From Halorhodospira sp. (lineage in GTDB: Bacteria > Pseudomonadota > Gammaproteobacteria > Nitrococcales > Halorhodospiraceae): DNA of 12,912 nucleotides. Positions within the stretch are counted from its first letter, which is position 1; every line of letters begins with the position of its first letter. The stretch spans positions 1 to 12,912 of the forward strand of contig SKYL01000130.1 of assembly GCA_007127935.1 (NCBI GenBank), read 5' to 3'. Shown one piece after another: positions 1 through 8,180 of the stretch. The position numbers and the translations under genes are program-made. The notes below the pieces were generated by a model. The model had not been told where the DNA came from, did not search any database, and saw nothing but the letters and a program-made list of their open reading frames with translations.

Positions 1-1131
1 CCCCGCCCCGGCGTCCCCTCCACCGCCAAGACCGCCCAAACAGTTGAGCAACATGGAGACAGCATCGGCAAAACCGGCCGCTCCTTCGGCGCAAATCACG
101 GCTTCTTGTGTCTGTTTCCGAATCCCGGCCAACGCCTGTGGGCTCGCCACCACCGGGCGCGCCATCGCCATCGCCTCCAGGACCTTGTTCTGCACCCCCC
201 GGGCGACGCGCAGCGGCGCCACGGCCAGCCGGGCGTGACCGAGCCACGGCCGCACGTCGTCGACGAAGCCGGTGACGGTCACCGCCGGGTCGCGGGCCAG
301 CGCGCGCACCGCCGGGGTGGGGCGGCTGCCGACGATGTAGAAGCGGACCGCCGGGTGGACGGCGCGGATGCGGGGCAGGATCTCCTCGGCGAACCAGCGG
401 ACGGCGTCGACGTTGGGCCAGTAGTCCATGGCGCCGGTGAAGACCAGCGGCACCTCGCCGTCGGCATAGGGGCTCTCCCCCGCCGCCGCCGGGTCGAAGT
501 AGTCGGTGTCGACTCCGTTGTGCATAGCGCGGACGGCGGCGCCGGCCTCCGGCGCCAGGCGGCGGAAGAGCGCCACCTCTTCATCGGAGACGAGGGCGCA
601 CGCCTCGGCCCGGCGGGCCAGAAACCGCTCATACTCCAGCAAACGCGCCCCCTCCCGGCGATAGAGCCAACTCCACGGCCAGCGCCGCTCGCGGGCGTAC
701 TGGGTCCACTTGTCCGAGTCCACATCCACCAGGTCGATCACCCGGTGCAGGTCGGCGGCGTCTTCCACGTACTGGGCCATGGCCGACGAGAAGACCACCG
801 CCCGGCGCACCGGGCGCGCCGCCAGCACACCGTCCACCCAGCGCCGCAGCCCGGCGTCGGCGTAGCACGGCAGGGTCAGCGCCCGGCCCCGTGCCAGCCC
901 GTTCACCGCCCGCCAGCGGGTGGTCCACGGTCCGAGGCGGGCGGCGTGGACGCCGGCGCAGAGGTCGTGGAGCGCCGGCAGGTGGGCTTCATCAGCGGGG
1001 TCGTCGATGAACGTCCCCAGGTGGACGCGGTAGCGCCGCGCCAAGTGGCGCAGGATGTGGTGGGAACGGATCTTGTCGCCCTTGTTGGGCGGCCACGGAA
1101 TCCGATGGGTCAGAAAGAGGATCTCTTCCAC
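1..1131 (-). CDS. PEP-CTERM/XrtA-type glycosyltransferase (TIGR03087-like), C-terminus cut by window edge
   Basis: A GT-B fold, GT4-family sugar transferase, probably cytoplasmic or membrane-associated, that adds a sugar during assembly of the XrtA-linked exopolysaccharide. The frame is open from a GTG at 1131 to base 1 (377 codons, no stop). An in-frame TAA at 1138-1140 excludes any longer start, so GTG is used. The N-terminus (EEILFLTHRIPWPPNKGDKI) is the typical opening of this family. The C-terminal Rossmann half shows FTGAMDYWPNVDAVRWF (about 231-247) and FYIVG (about 264-268), followed by QNKVLEAMAMARPVVAS (about 314-330), which carries the nucleotide-sugar-binding Glu of GT4 enzymes. 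It lies 6 nt after the FemAB-like gene, so it is co-transcribed. Family members run to roughly 400 residues, so only a short tail is probably missing. Family assignment is from recognition of motifs and context; the sugar is unknown. Confidence 0.9.
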   Translation of the reverse strand, partial: MEEILFLTHRIPWPPNKGDKIRSHHILRHLARRYRVHLGTFIDDPADEAHLPALHDLCAGVHAARLGPWTTRWRAVNGLARGRALTLPCYADAGLRRWVDGVLAARPVRRAVVFSSAMAQYVEDAADLHRVIDLVDVDSDKWTQYARERRWPWSWLYRREGARLLEYERFLARRAEACALVSDEEVALFRRLAPEAGAAVRAMHNGVDTDYFDPAAAGESPYADGEVPLVFTGAMDYWPNVDAVRWFAEEILPRIRAVHPAVRFYIVGSRPTPAVRALARDPAVTVTGFVDDVRPWLGHARLAVAPLRVARGVQNKVLEAMAMARPVVASPQALAGIRKQTQEAVICAEGAAGFADAVSMLLNCLGGLGGGGDAGAG

Positions 1132-1137
1132 GATGGA

Positions 1138-2163
1138 TTACCCCAGCCCACGTACGATCTTCGGCCCCAACCAATTGGCCACCGGCAGCGGCAGCCGCGC
1201 CCAGAGGCGGCCCAGCCGCCGGTAGCGGGGGTTGAGGGGGTTGTGGTCGGGCACCGCCCGGCCCCGGTACAGTTGGTACTCGTAGTGCAGCGGTTGCGGC
1301 TCGAAACCCCAGTTCTTCTTGAAGCTGAAGGAGCCGGTACCGCGCTTGCTGCGGCCGAAATCGAAAACCAGGTAGCCGGCCTCACAGCCGCGGCGCATCA
1401 GCTCCCAGTACATGAAGTCGTAGCCGGCCACCCGCCGCGCGGCGGGCGTGCCGCCGCCGTAGTACGGCAGCACCTCGTCCCGGAAGTAGAAGGTCATGAC
1501 CGTGGCCAGCGCCTCGCCGCCGCCGCTCACCGTGAGCACCCGGCAGTCGTCGCCGAAGACGTCCATCAGGCATTGAAAGTAGTCCCGGGCGAACACCGGC
1601 GTACCCAGGCGGTGGACGTTGGCGGCGTAGATGGGGAAGAAGCGCTCCACCCCGGTCTCCTCGTCGGCCGTCAGCCCCGCCTTGATCCCCTGCCGGACCA
1701 TCCGCCGTTGTTTGCGGGGGATGGCCTGGAAGTTGGCCTCCGGATCGGACGCCAGCGGCTTGCGGAAGGTGCAGTAGAGGTCCTTGCCGGCCCACTCCGG
1801 GTGGACCGGTGTGCGGTGGCGGTACTCCAGATGATCGACGCCGAGGCCAGCGGCCAACGCCTGGGCGGCCTCATCCAGGGCGCGGCGGGCCGCATCGCCG
1901 TCGGCCAACAGACCGCCGTAAACACAGCACGGCAACGAGACCAGGGCGTGACCGAAGAGCAAGCTGCGCACCTCCGCCAAGGGCAGCACGCCGGTCACCG
2001 CACCATTCTTATCCTCGGCGTAGAGGAAGTGGGTCCGGTGGCCCAGGGCCTCCCGGACCACGCGCTCCCACCCCGCCCGATGGAAGAAGGTGGCCTCGGG
2101 GTGGGCGAAGACGTAGGCGTCCCAACGGGCGGCGTCGGCGGGTTGGAAGGTGTCGACGATCAT
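1138..2163 (-). CDS. FemAB family XrtA/PEP-CTERM system-associated protein (TIGR03019-like)
   Basis: A 341-residue protein of the double-GNAT FemAB superfamily, whose better-known members transfer aminoacyl groups. In XrtA loci the real acceptor is unknown, and modification of the polysaccharide or of a lipid-linked intermediate is an inference. The N-terminal half has FFHRAGW (about 26-32) and LPLAEV. The central region has AIPRKQRRMVRQG, typical of the family. The C-terminal GNAT-like half has YDFMYWELMRRGCEAG followed by FDFGRSKRGTGSFSFKKNWG, the most diagnostic segment. The ATG at 2161-2163 overlaps the TGA of the deacetylase gene in an ATGA junction, so translation is probably coupled. 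The frame stays open upstream, but that extension is proline/glycine-rich shadow sequence inside the deacetylase gene and was excluded. The next gene starts 6 nt downstream. Confidence 0.93.
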   Translation of the reverse strand: MIVDTFQPADAARWDAYVFAHPEATFFHRAGWERVVREALGHRTHFLYAEDKNGAVTGVLPLAEVRSLLFGHALVSLPCCVYGGLLADGDAARRALDEAAQALAAGLGVDHLEYRHRTPVHPEWAGKDLYCTFRKPLASDPEANFQAIPRKQRRMVRQGIKAGLTADEETGVERFFPIYAANVHRLGTPVFARDYFQCLMDVFGDDCRVLTVSGGGEALATVMTFYFRDEVLPYYGGGTPAARRVAGYDFMYWELMRRGCEAGYLVFDFGRSKRGTGSFSFKKNWGFEPQPLHYEYQLYRGRAVPDHNPLNPRYRRLGRLWARLPLPVANWLGPKIVRGLG

Positions 2164-3014
2164 GACGCCGCCTCCCCCGCCGCGCCGGGGAAGACCCGGT
2201 CGAGCCGGTCCCAGCGGAAGTCGCCCAGCAGCCGGTGGAGCCGGGGCTCCATCCGCTCCAGGTTGAGGTAGTGGCGGAAGCGGGTCTTCCACGGCAACCC
2301 CGGCTGCCGGGGCTGGCCCGGGTCGATCTCCCACGGATGAAAGTAGAAGATGCACGGTCGCCGGTCGGCGGCGTGGACCCGTTGCAGGCAGCGGCGGGAG
2401 ACGGCGTAGGGCAGCAGCCGGAAGTATCCGCCGCCGGCCGCCGGCCAGTTCCGGCCGAAGAGTCGGACGGTGGTCACCGGCAGCTCCATTACGCCGTCAT
2501 CCTCCCGCTGGTGGGGAAAGCGCGGCGCCTCGGGATCGCCGTAGTGATCGTGGCGCACCGGGTAGACGCTGGAGCTGTAGCGGTGTCCGGTCTCCCGCAG
2601 CACCCGGTGGGCCCACGGCGTCCGGGCGCCGATGGAGAAGCTGGGGGCGCGGTAGCCGCGCACCGCCACGCCGCCGATCTGCTCCAGCAGTTCGCGGGCG
2701 CGGACGGCGTCCTCGCGGAATGCCCGTTCACCCAACTCACCGACCCGCCGGTGGCCGTAGCCGTGGCTGGCCAGTTCGTGGCCGCCGTCAACGATGCGCC
2801 GGACCAGGACCGGGTGGCGTTCGGCCACCCAGCCGAGGACAAAAAAGGTCGCCCGGGCACCCCGCGCCTCCAGCGCCTCCAGGATGCGCTCGGTATTCCG
2901 CTCCACCCGGCACGGCATTCGCGGCCACCGGGAGCGGGGGATATGGGGCGCCAGAGCGGAGACGTGGAAGTAGTCCTCCACGTCCACGGTGAGTGCGTTG
3001 GGCAGCTCACTCAT
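2160..3014 (-). CDS. XrtA system polysaccharide deacetylase (NodB fold, TIGR03006-like)
   Basis: A 284-residue carbohydrate esterase 4 type enzyme expected to remove acetyl groups from N-acetylated sugars of the exopolysaccharide. No signal peptide is visible, as is usual for this subfamily. NodB motifs appear in order: TVDVEDYF (10-16, with the metal/catalytic Asp pair at 11 and 14), SHGYGH (83-88, metal-binding His 84 and His 88), GYRAPSF (120-126, Arg of motif 3) and YFHPWEID (224-231, catalytic His 226). All key residues are present, so activity is expected. The start ATG at 3012-3014 is preferred because GGAGGGG lies just upstream and the family begins right before TVDVEDYF; a longer frame to 3059 adds only 15 basic residues. 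It overlaps the ATPase gene by 8 nt (ATGAGTGA) and the FemAB gene by 4 nt. Confidence 0.95.
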   Translation of the reverse strand: MSELPNALTVDVEDYFHVSALAPHIPRSRWPRMPCRVERNTERILEALEARGARATFFVLGWVAERHPVLVRRIVDGGHELASHGYGHRRVGELGERAFREDAVRARELLEQIGGVAVRGYRAPSFSIGARTPWAHRVLRETGHRYSSSVYPVRHDHYGDPEAPRFPHQREDDGVMELPVTTVRLFGRNWPAAGGGYFRLLPYAVSRRCLQRVHAADRRPCIFYFHPWEIDPGQPRQPGLPWKTRFRHYLNLERMEPRLHRLLGDFRWDRLDRVFPGAAGEAAS

Positions 3015-4146
3015 GGGTCCCCTCCGGGGGAGAGGGATGGCACCCCGTCTCATCCCCATCCCACTGCTCCGCCAGCCGCCGCAGGACGCGGTAGTTGTAT
3101 GTGGTGTAGCGCTCGGCGGCGAGGACGCTGCGCTCCAGGTGGGCGATGCGGTGGGTCAGCCGCTCCACCTGCATCGCCAATCCAGCCGAATGGACCGCCG
3201 AGTGGGCCGCGCCGGACAGCGACATGGACGGCTCGGACAGCCACGGGTCCGGCGGCAGCGCCCGGTAGTCGTCGTCCACCGGCAACAGACCCACGCCGTC
3301 ATCGGCGGAAGACGGCGCGTGCCCCTCTCCATTCCCCAGATCCTCGGCGATCTCCCCGGCCACGACACGCACCGCTTCCTGGTTGAAGTGGTGCAACTCC
3401 TGGAGGTACCCCATCAACAGCAGACGGTCGCAGAGCATGTTGATGTTGCGCGGGACGCCGCTGGAGAAGTAGTGGATGTCGGCGTATGCCTTGGGGGAGA
3501 AGTTGGGGGTCCCCTGCCAGCCGACCCGCTCCAGCCGGTGCTCAATGTAGCTGCGGGTCTCCTCCGGCCCCAGGGTGCCCAGGTGGTAGGTGGCGATGAC
3601 CCGCTGCCGCAACTGCTGCATGGCCGGGTTGCGGAGGATACCCCGAAACTCCGGCTGGCCGAGGAGAAAGCTCTGCAGCAGCGAGCGCCCCTCGATGTTG
3701 AAGTTGGAGAGCATGCGCAGCTCCTCCACCGCCTCGCGGCTGAGGTTCTGCGCCTCGTCCACCACCAGCAGTGCCCGGTGGCCGCGATCGTGGCACCCCT
3801 CCAGAAATCCTTCTAGGGACCGCAGCAGAGCCGTCTTACTCAGCCCATCGTGCTCCAGACCGAAAGCCGAGCAGACCATGCGCAACAACTCGTCGGCCTC
3901 CAGGCGAGTGGTGACAATCTGCGCCGCCACCACCGACTCCCGATCAAGCCCCTGGAAGAGGTTCTGGACCACGGTGGTCTTTCCCGCCCCCACCTCGCCG
4001 GTGATGACCACGAACCCCTCGCCCCGGTGGACGCCGTACTCCAGGTAGGACATGGCCCGGCGGTGGCCGTTGCTGTCGAAAAAGAACCGCGGATCGGGGT
4101 TCAGCGCGAAGGGTTTGGCCCGCAATTGGTAGAAGTTCTCGTACAT
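3007..4146 (-). CDS. XrtA/PEP-CTERM system-associated AAA ATPase (ExeA-like, TIGR03015)
   Basis: A 379-residue P-loop ATPase of the ExeA/GspA-like AAA group. Its relatives couple ATP hydrolysis to assembly of secretion or cell-envelope machinery; its exact role in XrtA loci is not established. The N-terminus MYENFYQLRAKPFALNPDP is the classic ExeA-like opening. Walker A is GEVGAGKTT (50-58) and Walker B is ALLVVDEAQNL (125-135). Further family motifs are LRMLSNFN and FLLGQPE, and a basic stretch (SSGVPRNINMLCDR) typical of sensor 2. After about residue 270 comes a variable acidic/proline linker and then a helix with coiled-coil character (MQVERLTHRIAHLERSV). No transmembrane segment was seen. 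GGAG lies upstream of the ATG with suitable spacing. The gene begins 10 nt after the barrel gene and overlaps the deacetylase by 8 nt. Confidence 0.95.
   Translation of the reverse strand: MYENFYQLRAKPFALNPDPRFFFDSNGHRRAMSYLEYGVHRGEGFVVITGEVGAGKTTVVQNLFQGLDRESVVAAQIVTTRLEADELLRMVCSAFGLEHDGLSKTALLRSLEGFLEGCHDRGHRALLVVDEAQNLSREAVEELRMLSNFNIEGRSLLQSFLLGQPEFRGILRNPAMQQLRQRVIATYHLGTLGPEETRSYIEHRLERVGWQGTPNFSPKAYADIHYFSSGVPRNINMLCDRLLLMGYLQELHHFNQEAVRVVAGEIAEDLGNGEGHAPSSADDGVGLLPVDDDYRALPPDPWLSEPSMSLSGAAHSAVHSAGLAMQVERLTHRIAHLERSVLAAERYTTYNYRVLRRLAEQWDGDETGCHPSPPEGTHE
3019..3025 (-). promoter_or_regulatory. Ribosome binding site of the deacetylase gene
   Basis: GGAGGGG on the minus strand, with GGAGG 6 nt before the ATG at 3014. 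It lies inside the end of the ATPase gene and decides the start of the deacetylase. Confidence 0.7.
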
Positions 4147-4156
4147 CGGTGCTCCG

Positions 4157-5662
4157 TCAAAACGTCATGGTGGCGCGGGCGATGACCGCGTTCTCGCGGT
4201 ACTCCCACACCCGGCCGGCAGAGGAGTCCCGCCGTTGATGGCGGTAGCTCAACGACCCGGTCAGGTGGGGCGTGAAGTCCTTGGTTACCCGAACCTGAAG
4301 GAAGTAGCGGTCGTCCTCCCGCGGCTCATCCAGATCGAACTCGGTGCGCGTCCAACCGATGCTGGTCTGGGAGGCGGTGCGGGGAGCGAACTGCCAGTTC
4401 CAACCGGCGGCGGCGCCGTGGCCCGATTCGTTGGGCGTGATCCCGTCCTGGAAATCCAGTTCGAAGCGATTGGCGCTGAGGACGAATCGGCTGCGGCCCA
4501 GTTGATAGGTCACCGATGCGGTGGCGCGCTCGGCGATTACCGGCTCGTCTGTCAACCGGGGGAGGAAAAAGACCCCCTCGTCCATATCGACGAAGGTCGC
4601 GAAATCCTCCGGCCCGAAGAGCAAGAAGAGGAAGAGCACGGCATTGGGGTCGGCGGGGTCGAAGGTCTCCTCCTGGAGGACCAAACGCCGCCCGGTGGTC
4701 ACCGTCCGGGTGTATCCCGCGCGCCAGGTGGAGCGGCGGGTACGGTGGCGCAGATCGAGCCGCCCGGTCTCGCCGAAGAACTGCTCTCCGTAGGCGGCCT
4801 CGATATGGGTGCGGCGGGTGGGGTCCCAGATGGCGCCCACCTCCCAGAAGTCACCGTCCTGCTCGTCCAGGATGGTCGGATAGTCGTTGCGCTCCTCCCC
4901 CGCCGTACCGAAGACCTGCAAGCGGGGGGAAATCCGGTAGCCGAGCGTGGCGGAGTAGCGCTCGAAGGTCTCGTCCGGACGCAGATCGTCGTCGTACTCA
5001 TGACGCTCGTGGCTGTAGTTCAATCGCCAGAAAAACCGGGGGCCGAAGAGGGGGCCGCTGGCCAGCACCCCTTCCCAGCGGTGACCGGCGCTGTCCCCTT
5101 GATTGGTGCGCTGGTACCAGATCCGGTCGTAGGTGTAGCGGACCTCGCCCTCGGCAAAACGCCCGAAGCGTTGGACCGCGTAGGGGCTCACCGCCGCCGT
5201 GGTGACCGTGGCCAGCGCGCCGGTATCGGCGCTGACCCCCACCGGCTCCAGCAGCGAGGCAGCCCGTTCGCGGCGGGTGGCGGTGGCGTCGACGAAGAAG
5301 GTCCGGTCCACCACCTCCAGGTTGGAGGCCGCCTGCAGGGTATGCCGGGCGCGGTTGCGTCCGCTATGACGCAGGTAGTAACGGTTCCACAACGAGTAGT
5401 TTACGCTGGCGTTCCAGCGCCGCCCCTCCCGGTACGCGGTCACCCCCGGCACCACCTCGCCGATCCAGTCGTGGGACTCCTGCCCCGGCGGCGCCAGGTT
5501 GACGTTGTCGGTATACGTCGCGCCCACCGTCACCCGGGGCGTCACCCGCCACACCGGGTCGGCCTCGGCCACACTGCTGATGAGAAGAGAGACCACAGCC
5601 ACCCAGACCCCCACATCTCGTCGCCCGGGGACATGGCCCCGGTTGCGGCGCCCGTCACTCAT
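4157..5662 (-). CDS. PEP-CTERM system outer-membrane beta-barrel protein (TIGR03016 family)
   Basis: A 501-residue secreted protein, predicted to be an outer-membrane beta-barrel. A role as an EPS exit or anchoring component is inference from context. After a basic n-region there is a hydrophobic segment (VGVWVAVVSLLISSVAEA, about 17-34) that fits a signal peptide cleaved before DPVWRVTP. The mature part has alternating aromatic/polar strands and Arg/Tyr/Asp-rich loops (NYSLWNRYYLR, LGYRISPRLQVFGTAG, SYRHQRRDSS). It ends in Phe (ATMTF), the usual C-terminal signal recognised by the BAM assembly machinery. The start at 5662 was chosen because it forms an ATGAGTGA overlap with the kinase stop, as at the ATPase/deacetylase junction. 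The open extension to 5716 contains eight consecutive Arg and overlaps the kinase. No good ribosome site is visible, so translational coupling is likely. Confidence 0.88.
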   Translation of the reverse strand: MSDGRRNRGHVPGRRDVGVWVAVVSLLISSVAEADPVWRVTPRVTVGATYTDNVNLAPPGQESHDWIGEVVPGVTAYREGRRWNASVNYSLWNRYYLRHSGRNRARHTLQAASNLEVVDRTFFVDATATRRERAASLLEPVGVSADTGALATVTTAAVSPYAVQRFGRFAEGEVRYTYDRIWYQRTNQGDSAGHRWEGVLASGPLFGPRFFWRLNYSHERHEYDDDLRPDETFERYSATLGYRISPRLQVFGTAGEERNDYPTILDEQDGDFWEVGAIWDPTRRTHIEAAYGEQFFGETGRLDLRHRTRRSTWRAGYTRTVTTGRRLVLQEETFDPADPNAVLFLFLLFGPEDFATFVDMDEGVFFLPRLTDEPVIAERATASVTYQLGRSRFVLSANRFELDFQDGITPNESGHGAAAGWNWQFAPRTASQTSIGWTRTEFDLDEPREDDRYFLQVRVTKDFTPHLTGSLSYRHQRRDSSAGRVWEYRENAVIARATMTF

Positions 5663-6563
5663 TGCGCGCCGTCGCCGGCGGCGCCTCCGCGGCCCGGCCG
5701 TATCCGCCGTAGCCATAGTGGTAGTGGGCGTAATCCATGCCCGGCAGCCACACCGCCTTGTTGAGGACGGTCATCACCACCTCGCAGCCATCCACTAGAT
5801 CGAGGGCCCGCTCCAACGCGCTCTTTGGTGTCCGTTCCGCCTCCGCCACCACCACCACTTGGCCCATCAGCCCGGCGAGGACGGTGGGCTCGCTGGCCGC
5901 CAGCAGCGGCGGCGAGTCGAAGAGGATTACGCGGTCCCGGTAGCGCTGGGCGATCTCCTGGACCAGCGCATGCATCCGCGTGCTGGCCAGGAGTTCGGTG
6001 GAGCGCTGATCGGCGCGGCCCGCCGGCAGGATGGTGAGGTTGTCTACGCTGGTGCGGATCAGAACGTCCCGCATCTTCACGCCCGACCCGCGCAACAGGT
6101 CGATCAAGCCGCCCCGGCTCACGTCCACCCCCAGATACTTCGGGATCTGGGGGTGGGCCACGTCCGCATCCACCAACAACACCGTGCGCTCCAGCTCCAT
6201 GGCGATGCTCAGGGCGAGGTTGACGGTGGTGAAGGTCTTTCCCTCCCCGGGCAGGGAGCTGGTGACCATGATCAGGTTGCCGTTGCGCACCCGCAGCCGT
6301 TGGCTGCCGAAGGCGTTGGTCAGCAGCGGCCGCTTGATCAACCGGAACTGCTCGGCGAGCCCGCTGCGTTCCTCGCCGGGGAGAATAAAACCGTGCCGCC
6401 GCAGCACCTCTGTATGGAGGGTCTGAACGGGCGCGGGCGCCGAAGCGGGGGGATGATCCTCCGGCGCCCCGCCGACGGCCGCCTCCGGCTCGGCCCATGG
6501 CGTTTCTTCCTCCCCGTCCGGGCCGCCCCGGTTCTTCCGCAATGCATTCTCGATGATGCTCAT
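5655..6563 (-). CDS. XrtA-associated tyrosine autokinase (BY-kinase, TIGR03018-like)
   Basis: A 302-residue cytoplasmic bacterial tyrosine kinase of the Wzc/CpsD type. It is expected to be activated by the adjacent chain-length membrane protein and to control EPS polymerisation through autophosphorylation. The N-terminus MSIIENALRKNR is typical of the XrtA subgroup. A proline/alanine-rich linker follows (about 30-47). The kinase core has Walker A SSLPGEGKT (102-110), Walker A' LLVDADVAHPQ (129-139) and Walker B RVILFDSPPLL (211-221). The tail holds five tyrosines at 278, 281, 283, 285 and 288 (DYAHYHYGYGGYG), the autophosphorylation cluster. The ATG at 6563 was preferred over an in-frame GTG at 6572, which sits too close to the AGGGGAG ribosome site. 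It begins 15 nt after the chain-length gene and ends in an 8-nt overlap with the barrel gene. Confidence 0.95.
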   Translation of the reverse strand: MSIIENALRKNRGGPDGEEETPWAEPEAAVGGAPEDHPPASAPAPVQTLHTEVLRRHGFILPGEERSGLAEQFRLIKRPLLTNAFGSQRLRVRNGNLIMVTSSLPGEGKTFTTVNLALSIAMELERTVLLVDADVAHPQIPKYLGVDVSRGGLIDLLRGSGVKMRDVLIRTSVDNLTILPAGRADQRSTELLASTRMHALVQEIAQRYRDRVILFDSPPLLAASEPTVLAGLMGQVVVVAEAERTPKSALERALDLVDGCEVVMTVLNKAVWLPGMDYAHYHYGYGGYGRAAEAPPATARNE

Positions 6564-6578
6564 CGGTGGCACGCTCCC

Positions 6579-8111
6579 CTATCCCGCCATGAAGGTGTAA
6601 ACCGTGACCCCGTAGGCACCGAACAGCCCCGCGGCGACCGCCGTGTAAACGGCCCGTTCGATCCACTGGCGGCGGCGGCGCGCCGGGGTGGCGACGTAGG
6701 CGACGCTCCCCAGGCAGGGGCGCCCCGTCCACTCGGTCAAGGTGCGTACGGTGGTCACCGTGGTACGCAGTTGCGCGATCAGAAAGGCAAGGCCGCTGCC
6801 CGCCACCAGGCCCAGCATCAGTACGGCCGACGCCAGGGCCGGACGGTGCGGCGCCGCCGGAGACGCGGGCAACCGGGCCGGCTCGATGACCCGGAAGTCC
6901 ACCGTGTCGGTCTGAGCCTGGACGTCGCCGGTGATGGCCGCCCGCTCGCGGGTGGCCCGGAACCGCTCGTAGCCCTCCTTGAGGATGCGGTAGTCGCGGG
7001 TCAGTTCACTGAAGCGCGCCTCGATCTCGGGGATCTCATCCACCGCCGATGACAGCCGCTGATGGCGCTCCCGGAACTCCTCCACCCGCGCCTCCAGATT
7101 GGAGACCCGGATCTCCGCCTCGGCCAGGGCCAGGCCGACCTGTTGCCGCATCAGGTCCTCGGTGAGGGCGTCACCGCCGTCCCCGCCGCCCGCCTCCGCC
7201 AGAAGGCGGGCGCGCTCGTCTTGCAGGTCGCCGATGAGCCGCCGGGTGGCGCGGACATCCGGATGCTGGTCGGCGTAGCGCAGCAGCATGTCGTCCAATT
7301 GCCGCGTGTAGGCGGCGATGCGTTCATTCAACTCCACCAAGGCGGAACGCGGACGATCCGACGGAGCGAGGTCGTCCGGGTCGATCCGTTCCCCGGCCAT
7401 TTGGCCGCGCAGCGCGTCCCGCTGCCGCTCGACCTCCCGCAACTCCAACTCCGCCTCTTCCAGGCGCTGGGCGGCCGTGGCCAGACGGTTGTAAAACGCC
7501 CCGTCCCGGCCGTAAACCAGTCCGGCGTGCTGGTGGCGGAACTGCTCCAGCTCTCGCTCTTTCTCACGCAGCCGCTCTTCGTAGGACTCCAATTGACGCT
7601 GGATGAAACGTTGCGATCCGGCCAGATCAGTGCGGGTGGCGCCGATCCCCTGCTCCATAAAGAAGTTCACCAGCTCCTCGGTGACCCGGTGCGCCACCTC
7701 CGGCCGGTGGTGGCGGTAGGAAACCGTGTAGGTGCCGCTTTGGCGGGCCACCCGCAGCCGGACGCCACTGACCAGGTCGTCGACGATCCCCTCCAGGTTA
7801 CGTCCCGGCACCAACGCCTCCAGATCGGCATTGCGCGCCACCTCCTCCATGTTGGGGCGGGTGATCAATGTGTTGCTGACCATGCGTACCCGCTGCTCCG
7901 CGTCGGGGCGGACCGCCATCCCACCCAACAGCGCATCCAGCAGGGACTGCGTGTCCACGTAGACCTGGGCCGAAGCCTCGAACTCGTCCGGAAGTTGGTG
8001 TACCCACGCCCATCCACCGAGGGAGATGAGCCACGCCACCGGCAAGATGACCCAGCGCCGGCGCCAGACAGCCCGGAGTTGGACAAGCAGCTGTTCAAGA
8101 ATATGCTCCAC
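6579..8111 (-). CDS. XrtA system polysaccharide chain-length determinant (Wzz-like, TIGR03007)
   Basis: A 510-residue inner-membrane polysaccharide co-polymerase that sets EPS chain length and partners the downstream BY-kinase. A first transmembrane helix lies at about 20-38 (VILPVAWLISLGGWAWV). It is followed by a large periplasmic part that opens with the Wzz-like FEASAQVYVDTQSLLDALL and then forms long Glu/Arg-rich coiled coils (about 160-400). A proline-rich motif (EPARLPASPAAPHRP, about 410-424) precedes a second membrane helix (about 426-446), as in classical Wzz proteins. A short cytoplasmic stretch and a third hydrophobic helix (about 487-508) end the protein. No kinase domain is fused, consistent with the separate kinase gene. 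The start is GTG at 8111 (MEHILEQLL); AGGGGAGG lies about 10 nt upstream. The gap to the export gene upstream is 69 bp and holds a GC hairpin. Confidence 0.95.
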   Translation of the reverse strand: MEHILEQLLVQLRAVWRRRWVILPVAWLISLGGWAWVHQLPDEFEASAQVYVDTQSLLDALLGGMAVRPDAEQRVRMVSNTLITRPNMEEVARNADLEALVPGRNLEGIVDDLVSGVRLRVARQSGTYTVSYRHHRPEVAHRVTEELVNFFMEQGIGATRTDLAGSQRFIQRQLESYEERLREKERELEQFRHQHAGLVYGRDGAFYNRLATAAQRLEEAELELREVERQRDALRGQMAGERIDPDDLAPSDRPRSALVELNERIAAYTRQLDDMLLRYADQHPDVRATRRLIGDLQDERARLLAEAGGGDGGDALTEDLMRQQVGLALAEAEIRVSNLEARVEEFRERHQRLSSAVDEIPEIEARFSELTRDYRILKEGYERFRATRERAAITGDVQAQTDTVDFRVIEPARLPASPAAPHRPALASAVLMLGLVAGSGLAFLIAQLRTTVTTVRTLTEWTGRPCLGSVAYVATPARRRRQWIERAVYTAVAAGLFGAYGVTVYTFMAG

Positions 8112-8142
8112 CGGTCAACGACCTCCCCTGCCCGGCGGGCGG

Positions 8143-8162
8143 CGGCGCGCCGCAGCGCGCCG
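8143..8162 (-). repeat. GC-rich hairpin between export and chain-length genes
   Basis: A perfect 8-bp inverted repeat, CGGCGCGC / GCGCGCCG, with a 4-nt loop lies in the 69-bp gap between the two genes and would fold in the minus-strand transcript. No T-run follows, so it is not a standard intrinsic terminator. A role in mRNA processing, stability or partial attenuation is possible but only inferred. Confidence 0.6.
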
Positions 8163-8180
8163 ACACCGTCCCCGGGCCCG

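Noticed and set aside
106..2271. Very long plus-strand open frame opposite the glycosyltransferase, FemAB and deacetylase genes
   Set aside because: Arg/Gly/Ala/Val/His-rich composition with no domain. It is a mirror of GC-rich codon use in three well-recognised minus-strand genes.
4235..5764. Long plus-strand frame opposite the beta-barrel gene
   Set aside because: No recognisable motif; the minus strand encodes a protein with signal peptide, barrel strands and terminal Phe.
5659..6732. Long minus-strand frame in another phase across the kinase gene
   Set aside because: Gly/Arg/Pro-rich shadow; the kinase frame has all catalytic motifs.
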